NCBI GenBank assembly: GCA_905221615.1
Contig: CAJNDT010000957.1
Location: forward strand, 186,001-250,000
DNA from: Symbiodinium sp. CCMP2592
Lineage: Eukaryota; Sar; Dinophyceae; Suessiales; Symbiodiniaceae
Direction of reading: 5' to 3'
DNA: 64,000 nt
The notes under the pieces were generated by a model. It saw only the letters and a list, made by a program, of their open reading frames with translations, was not told the origin of the DNA and made no database searches. A program made the position numbers and the translations under genes. Below, in pieces: positions 50,887 through 59,800 of this stretch. Positions within the stretch are counted from its first letter, which is position 1. Every line of letters begins with the position of its first letter.

Positions 50887-53800
50887 CAGGATCTGTCGCG
50901 AGAGCCGCTACTCACCCATCAGCAGAGAGACTCTCTGGCGGGGCCGGAGGTGTTTGAGACCTGGGGGTCTCACACTGGCCAGTTCCCCTTCGGAGAATGT
51001 CTCTTTCCTGACAAGTGGGTTGGGGCACATCGTGGACACTTCCCGTTTCACCAAGCTGTATATACTGTGAGAGCCGTAGACTTAAGTCTCTCTAGCGCTG
51101 CTCCTCCTTTCAGGGGTCCGCCAATGCCTCTAGGGATGATTTCTTCCCCCTCCTCTCCTCCTGAGCAGGGACAGCTTCGCTTCATTGGGTTTTTTGAAGT
51201 CGGAGTGATCCCTTGCTACACGTCTTCCTCGCGGGGCTTCGTACTGCCTTCGGCTTTGGCAGTTACTTGGCCCCCTCCGCCATTTTCTTTCAACAGCCCC
51301 AAGATGGCCAATCCTTTCGTTCCTCGTCCGTGTTTCGACAGCTTTCTTCAGCAGCCTTCTCAAGGGCAGAATCTGAGCGACCCAATCCACAATCCAGGTC
51401 GCCCCTTTTCCTTTTTGGGTTTAGTCCTACCCCAGCCCCGGCCCTTTGAACTGCCAGGCAAGGTCTATTCCGAACATAGCGACGTGCCAAAGAGACAGAT
51501 CGGTGGCTCTGGGCTGTCCACGTCGCCTCTTCATGCGGCTCAGTTGTCTCTCGGGATTCACATCCTCCATGCATTCGAGGACACCATTGTACCGATCTTC
51601 CGTGCCCTCCTTGGCCTGTTGTTTTTGGGTCTTCTTCAGGCCATTTGGAGGGTTCTACCCGAGAGACACCAACCCCTAGGGTTTCTCATAGGTCTCCCCA
51701 GCAAAGGGATCCCTAAAAGGCTCATCACCAGTCTAGGAGCCTGTGCCTCTCCAAACACTCCCATCCTAGATTGGAGACCTGCTCCGCAGACCCGCAAATG
51801 CACCGACAGACGGCTCCAGTCCAAGAGCAACTTTGGGACTACTGCCACCAGAGTGCTCACCCTGACACTAGGTTTTGCACACTTTCCAGTGCAAGTTTGG
51901 GCAGCCCCTACAGGTTTCGCTGTGACCTCATTGGCTCATGCTCAGGCAACTGACGTTCGTCCCGATGGTTGGCTAGCTCCTGACATAGAGGCCATGGATC
52001 TTGAACCATTAGCTGCGACCCCGGCTCAGCATCAGGCACACAGCTCCGAGACCGACAGCGCCACTCTCCGCAGGTTCCACGTCCTTGCTCCCGGTTGTCG
52101 AACCAGGACATGCTGTCTCGCCGAGCCTCTCCCACCCACGCACGAGGAAGTCTTAGCATTGCTGACAGCTGTTTTGCCACAGATCCCTGTGATGGGTCCC
52201 TACAGAGTCTGGCCTCTGCATCCCCAGATCTCAGATTGTCAGGCGGCAGTTGTTGCTGTTCCAACGTGGGTTTCCCAGGCCTTTCAGAAGGTAGTAGTTT
52301 TCGATTTCTCAGCATGTGGAGGCCCCATTTATGCGGCCTTTACTCAGAGTATCGTTACACTCAGAGACCTCGACGAGCAGGCCAAATTTCAGGAAATCAC
52401 CAACTGGATCGTTTTTGTTGCTCAGCAGCCCAGTCCCCTTCGGTCGGCAGTCTCGGTGGATAATGGGGCTGTACTTCGGTTTGTTCCTGCAGGTACGGTG
52501 CTTCCCCCAGAGCTCACATTCATTGAGCTCCTACACGGTCCGATTCCACAGCCACAGGACCACCGATCAGGGTCCTTTGAAGGGACCAACAAACAATGGC
52601 TGATTCTGCACGAGGATCATGCCTTCACCATCCCAGCACCAGGGGATGAGAACCTTCTGCGACAGTCGGTCGCTCGTACACTGCATTGTGCATCAGAGTC
52701 AGTCAGCCTCAGTAGGCCTCTCCCTCGTACTTTTGTTGAAGACTTTGTCTTTCAGGGTCAGATCTACCAAGGCATCGTCGCTGCCGTAGGTCCTTCACAG
52801 ATAGACAACCCTCCTAGTACCCCACAAGCATTCGTCTTCCTGGACGGCCGCCATACAGGACAGTGCCTTCGCTTTCTAGCGGTACAGAGGGGTCATTATG
52901 CGCAATCTGCTTTTCTGAATCACCTGCAGCAACGCATACCCGTGGGTCATGCGCACGCTCTCGCTGATTTTCCAGACATGCAGCAGCCGATTGTTGTCAC
53001 TGAGGATACCATCCTGCAGCCAATTCTCCTGCAAGGCAACACTCACGACGCCACACTTGCTCCTAGGTCAACACCGACTTCTGCGAGTTCCCGTCAGGAC
53101 TCTCAAGGCGACCTTCAGCTTATCACGTCACTGCAAGCTCCACGGCTCCTCGGTGTAGGACCAGGTAGGCTGACGACAGACAGTGATGACGAAATATCTA
53201 GCACTGACATCGCTCAGGCTAGATTCCTCGTGCTCCGTCTTGACTGCCAACCTGTAGAGTTGACCGTCTCTTTTCAGACACCCTCTACGGTTGAGCAAGT
53301 TATAGAGACCGTTGCCCAAGCCCTGCCAGACGAAGTCTACAACCACTACTCCCAGGTGCACCCAGTCGACCCGCAACCGTCTTCACAGTGGGGTCTGGCG
53401 CTTGCCCTGCCATCTTGGGCTAGCCAGGAGCCTCTCATTGTATGCGATACTACTGCGGTTGATGGGCGGCTCTTTCTGCTCTCTGTTGGCCCTGTCACTG
53501 CCCGCCAACGCCTCTGTCGGCTCGCCGGTGTTCAGCCACAGAAGGTTACCATTTATGCATACGGCAGCGCACACCCTCTCACTGACGGCATTGATCTGCA
53601 CCTTGAGCCCTACAGGTGTGTCTTCTTCGTGCCGCAAGGGTCGCCGCCCAAGGTTGGCCACAGTCTGAAATCTATGGCCATCACGCCATACGGATGGTTC
53701 CCGGCTGTTCACCTTCCCCTAGCGCCAGGGGGTCAGAGCAGCAACATCTACTGCCTAGCTACTGCAGGAGGGGACCGGCTGCACCGGCTGCAGGCTACAA

Positions 53801-56800
53801 GAGACAGTTTAGTCCCCAGAGAGATCGCGGAAAGCCTTGGCCTGCCTACGGGTTCCACCGTTGTTCAGCCCGGCGTGCCCCGCATAGCAGATGCTAGCTA
53901 TCAAGGATACCACTGCCGCAACGTCTTGGCCGTTGCCCGCCTACCAGAGGATGAGGACGACTTTAGAGGCCTTGCTCCTGCCCTTGCACTTGTTGACTGC
54001 CGTGCGCTGCTTCAGGGTTGGCAAGTTCTATTCGTCTACAATGGCAAAGTCTCACACTCAGACCTTGCGTGTCAACTTGCCCACTTTGCACCCGCTGAAC
54101 ACCATGTTCAGCTCGATGGCACCAGGATGGATGGTGAAGACTTACTCGTTGATCCAGGTCAAGTTGTCATTGCCCAGTATGTTGCCAGTACGCCGGCTCC
54201 AGCTGGCGAAGACGAAGAATCAGAATGTTCTTCAGATCCTGCTGTCTCGGATACCTCAACAATGGGCATGGACACTACGACAGCCCCCGCAGATTCAGAA
54301 GGCGAACACCTTTTTGCAGACGATCCAGCTTTCGCTTCGGGTGCATCCAGGTCCCGTAGTCGGACACCACCAGGCAGAGTCAGATCCAGCACTACCGCCA
54401 CTCCACAAGATCCCGTGCCGACTGCTCCGCCGCCTCCGGCGGCAGGTGAAACCTCTTCATCGCAGCGCAGTTATGAGCCTGCTACAGGCAGCATGACAGC
54501 CCCGACTCTTGCAGGAATTGTTATTGCCGGTACTCTGCCGGGGGCATCAGCGACTCCTGCACAGCTCATGCCTTCCGCGGAGCTGCCAGTCCAGCTCACT
54601 GCCCTGCATATCTGCATTTTGTTCGGGATTTTTGTAGCTTTGGTTGCATTTAAAGTCCTTATTGAGCCGGCTTTGCAGACACCGCCCTCACAGCTAGCCT
54701 TGGCAACCTTACGCATGCTGGCACACCGCGCCGGACTTTCTTGGCGCTATAGCCCAAGTCCGACCTCTCTCTTCCTACCGGAAGACCACACATCAGACTC
54801 AGATGGGTCCTCTCATGTTGAGGACATTCCCCTGCGTTTCGTTGTGGCAACCCCGGGGTACACTCTGGAGCGCATCATGCTGCGACAGGAATTGCCCACC
54901 ACCGTCCCAGCACTCATTCCGTCTCTTCAGACAGCTCGAGATTCAGCCCGCAGCCGAGTCTTTTCCACTCTCATCCCAGCGGACCCCCAGCCCTGCGCAG
55001 GTACAGGTCTTTTCCTCGCTGTGCCAGACAGACCTACGACAGACTGTGTGCTCTGCATTGACACCACGCTTTTCGACCAGAGGCTTTTTGCAGTCAAAGC
55101 TCCATGTTATGTGGATCGCCGTCTCCTTTTTACCCTGGCCAATATTTCTCCAGAGCTGCACATACAGGTCTATGTAGGGTCTGACACACATCCTTTGTCA
55201 GATGACAGCCATTGTCATGTGTTCACTGGACAAACGGTGTCGTTTATACCGTCAGACGTCCGCATTGCTCAGCCCCAGTCTTTGCATCAGGCCTTACAGT
55301 ACAGGGCTCCCTGGAGTCGTGCCTCCACTGTGCCCCTTGACACTGAAAGTCAGTGCTACTGCTTGGCCACTTCCGAGGCCACCCACGTGTTTCTCTATGA
55401 CACCCGTGCGCCACAGGCCTACAGGAGGCAGGTCGCAGACACGCTACGCAAGGACCCTGCCACCTTTCGACTTTTCCCTGCTAGTCCACGCATCACTGAT
55501 GCCGCGTGGGACGGGCTCCAGTGTCGCACGGTCATTGCCATCTGCGATAAAGGACCCTATGACCAGGACTCACACACAGGTGCGCTTGTTGACGCCCGTG
55601 CTCTTCTACAAGGCTGGCGGTCCGTCATTATCAAACAGGGCAAGGTCTCCTGTAAGACCATCAAAGCCATGCTAGAGCCTGCCTGCCCAGCCGGCTGGTA
55701 CCTCCGGCTCATCGGGATCCCTGATGACCGAGACCTGCACCCTGTTCATGAAGGTCAAGTCATTGTCGTTTCCTGCCACCCTTGTGGCCCTGGCCCACAG
55801 GCAGCCTCTCACACAGGCGACCGCCCACTTGCATCTGGCGATGCCTCCGGACCTCCCCCACCCACCCCCGCGAGTGGAGAAGCTGACACAGCTCACAGGC
55901 CTGCGACCCACCATCCGGATGCTGTACGGCACCACGACACCCAGGAGCTCCCTCCAGCTACCAGCTCTGCTCCTGCCGATTCTGCTGCCACAGCTGCCGA
56001 ATACCTTCAGAGTGTTTTCCTCATCATTGGTCAGGACTACTGCCCAGAGATCGTTTTTGCAAGACTGCCTGTGGACATCTCGGTGTCAGCCGCTCTCACA
56101 GCTGTTAACTCAGCGCGAGCGCCTTATGCTAGGCTACGGTTACCCAGGATCATTGCAGTGCATCCCCAGTCTGTTCCTGGAGTCGCTGTCGCCATTGCTT
56201 CACCGATTTGGCACCCAACCGGCGTGCTCCTCCTATTCGATTGTTCGCGGGTAAACGGTGCCATATATACACTCCAAATGCCGCGCATACTGCACCGACA
56301 TGCAATCTTGACAGCAGCCGGCATACCTACCGGTCCAGAATATGAGGTCTACGTCAAAGACCTACCCTGGCCACTACCCAACGGCAGCAACATAGAGCTA
56401 CACAGTGGAGACGCCCTTGTCATAGTGCCTGTGCAACCATCCGTGCTCGTCACTATGTCGCTGTCTGACATGCTCCACTCCAGAACAGGCTGGGATCAAG
56501 ACTGGGCCCCTAACTTTGCCGAATACACAGAGACAGCGTGGATCCTGGCAGACCACGATAATCTCCTGTTTCAGGTTGCTTCAGCAAGGCGATCGTCGGT
56601 ACGTGCCGACCTCGCTCAGCACCTGGGCCTCCCTCCCACAGAGCTAGTCCTACGACCCGCTACGCCAGCAATACAGAACCATGCCCATAGAGGTATCCCC
56701 ACGCGTAATGTCCTCATAGCAGCTCGCACTGCTATTGGAGGCCACTACCAGCAGCCCCGCGACCCCTGGTGCTTTTTGGATTGTAGACCCATGCTTCTCG

Positions 56801-59800
56801 GGATTGCCAGGAGGCAAGCCCCTACGGGCAGCCTTTCACACAGGACCCTGACATCTCAGATGCTCAGCCGGTGTCCTTCGGGACACGTTTTGTGTTGGTT
56901 TAGGGCACAAACTAGACCACGGCCACTCCGTCGGGACATTCCCATCGAAGACGGCGACACTATCATCTTAACCTTTTTGCCTGATGATGTGTTTCCTGAT
57001 GAAGCCGGTGATGACAGCCCAGATGATGAGCAGCCTGCGACAGGTCAGCCAAGGCGCAGTCCACCTGCCTCTCCCTCAGCAGGGCCCCCAGGCAACGCAA
57101 CAGGCAGTGCTCGAGCATCAGCCGACACCACCAGGGATGCAGGCACAGGCAGCACTTCCCTCACGCATCAGGTGAACTTATCCCTCAGCGGACAAGCTAC
57201 CGCCGGCCCAACACCCAGCCAGTCTGTCAGTCGAGTAGTCACGTGGGTTGGACACATTGCAAGTCAGCTCACCCCTGTCCTCCTGACAGCCCTGCCTTCT
57301 CGAAGGAGCGGCCGTACAGCGGATTACTGCGTCGCCACCCCTGCTCCCACAGACGCCAGACAGTGCAACACACGGCGTTCCAGTACCCACAGGCCATTCC
57401 AACCAAGTAGTGCCCTCTTCCTCTGTGTTTTCGGCACCTTACTCCAGCCACGGGCTGCCACCTTTATCCCTGAGACCGAGAGACCACTGCTACCGCTTGA
57501 AAATGGCAGAGTTCATGACCTTGGCGGCGCAAGTTTTTCGGGTCCAGTTGCGCCACCACGGTCCTTTCTTTCAGGTAACAAAGGCAACAGGTGTGCGGGC
57601 GCAGCCGACTTACAGCAGGTCAGGCATGACGCACGTCCACTACCCACACCGTGCCGAGCCCAGCAACTTACCGTTCACCAGAGTGACATGCTTTCGTTGA
57701 CGGTCCCTTTACAGACCTTGCTGGATAAGTGCAAGGAGGTTACTGACGAGTGGGCTTTTCTTGCTGTTACGCTCCTGGAAACCCTTCAGGAACACTACGA
57801 AGCTCCCGCCCTACAGGCACCTCCTGTTATCTCCCTCGCTCAAGCTGTGCCGGTCTCTTCATACCAGCGGCACTGCCTAAACTTGGAGAGTCTCCTTCCA
57901 CACCAGACTAAGCACGAACCACCCAGCCAGGACTGGTTGGACACCGATCTTCGCCACGTCCTGAAGAATCAAGACATCAGTCTGGAACTGCGAACCTCCT
58001 TTGCCAACCTTACCAGTTGGTATGATGCGGGCAGTCCGAAGCCCAGTGCCCTGCATGTTTACACAGACGGCTCTGCAGCATCGCAGCAGCAGGACCTGCA
58101 ACCTTGCTCCTGGGCTTTCGTCGTTTTTGCGATCTGCCAAGGTCGAGAGCTGTTGTTGGGGCAGGCCGCAGCCACTGCCGTTCCCCCTTGTGCGCCTCAT
58201 CACCTAGGCGAGTGCATAGACGATGCCCTCACGGGAGAGCTTCTAGCGCTTTGCTGGGCTCTAGGGTGGGCTGCACAACACGGCTGTCGGCACCAAGCCC
58301 CTGCTCTGTTCCGATACGACTCCCAGTGTGCAGGTGGAGGCACCTTTGGTACCTCCCGTCAGCCTACAGGAGCCAATCCGCAAGATTATGCGTCACTTAC
58401 CTCGCTTGCCGTTGCATTGCGTCAGTACGCAAGCGCTAGGATAGTCCTAGACCACGAGCACATACACAGTCATGCCGGTTGCCTCGGTAATGAGCTTGCT
58501 GACGCGCTTGCGCGTACCAGCCGCGCATACCCCCCATCTCAAGACCAGGTATGCCTGCCGGACTGGATCCCTGCCTTTGCCGCGCATACTCTTCGTGACT
58601 GGGCATGGGCTATGGTACCCGGTCATATTGACCTGCCAAGACCCTTCGCCTTTGCTGTCGAGGTCGCTCTGCAACAGGCAAGACCCGAGCCGCCAGCCCG
58701 CGCGCCCACGCAAGCCCTAGTTGAAACACGGCTGCCAGCCACCGACGTATCGTTTTGCCTTACCTGCCTCACATTCAATGTCCTTACTCTGAAGGATTCA
58801 ACGGGGCCCCAGCTGACTACTGGCTCCGTAGGCATGCGCATGTCCGGGCGCAAAGAAGTCTTAAAACGATCTTTACGAGAACACCGAGTTCATGTCGTCG
58901 GTCTCCAAGAGACCAGACTACCCAGTTCAGAGCTGCAGTCGGACCCCGACTACTTGATTTTCAACACAGCTGCGGCCGCCAACGGCGCAGGCGGCTGCGC
59001 GCTCTGGCTCTCTCGCAAGCTTGCTTATGGTGAAGACAGCACAGGACGCCTCATCTTTCAAGAAGACCATGTCACGGTTGTAAGCTCCTCCCCCCGTCAT
59101 CTTGTCGCCAACGTTCTCACACCGCGTTTGCGGCTGCACATTCAAGTTGTGCATGCTCCATCACCAAGCAATGTCAGCATCGGTGAGGTACAAGACTTTT
59201 GGAATAGCCGCGCATCCGACTTTTCAAAAAGGCCCGCCGGTACAGACTTTCTTTTCCTGTGTGACGCCAACTCCAAAGTTGGCTCCATGCCTACTTCTTT
59301 TGTCGGCTCCCATCAAGCCGAAGAGGAGAATGCCAGTGGCACGCTGTTCCACGAATTTGTCATGCGCATCGGCGCGTTAGCTCCATCCACACACGCAGAG
59401 TACCACCAAGGCTCAGGAGGCACCTGGTGTTCCCCCAGAGGCCTATGGTCTCGCTTGGACTATGTGCTGATCCCCATTTCTTGGAAGGATTTTGAAGTCC
59501 ACACCAAGGTCTTATATGAAGTTGAGGCGCTCCAACAGCGCGTCGACCATGTGCCTCTTCTTTGTCATTGTGCCTTTGTCAAATGGGCTCCAGCCCATAC
59601 ATACACCGTTAATCGTCGTGCGGCACTGCGTCCGACCCTTCCAGTAACCGTGCTTGAGAGGAGAGAAGTCCGAGCCACCCTCGCCAGCCTTGCCCCACAG
59701 TCCTGGCATCAGGATTCCACCAGCCATCACGACGCGCTTGTGGAACAGTGGCAGCAGGCCATCAAGCCCGCTCAGATCGAGGGGCCACAGCCACGTCAGA

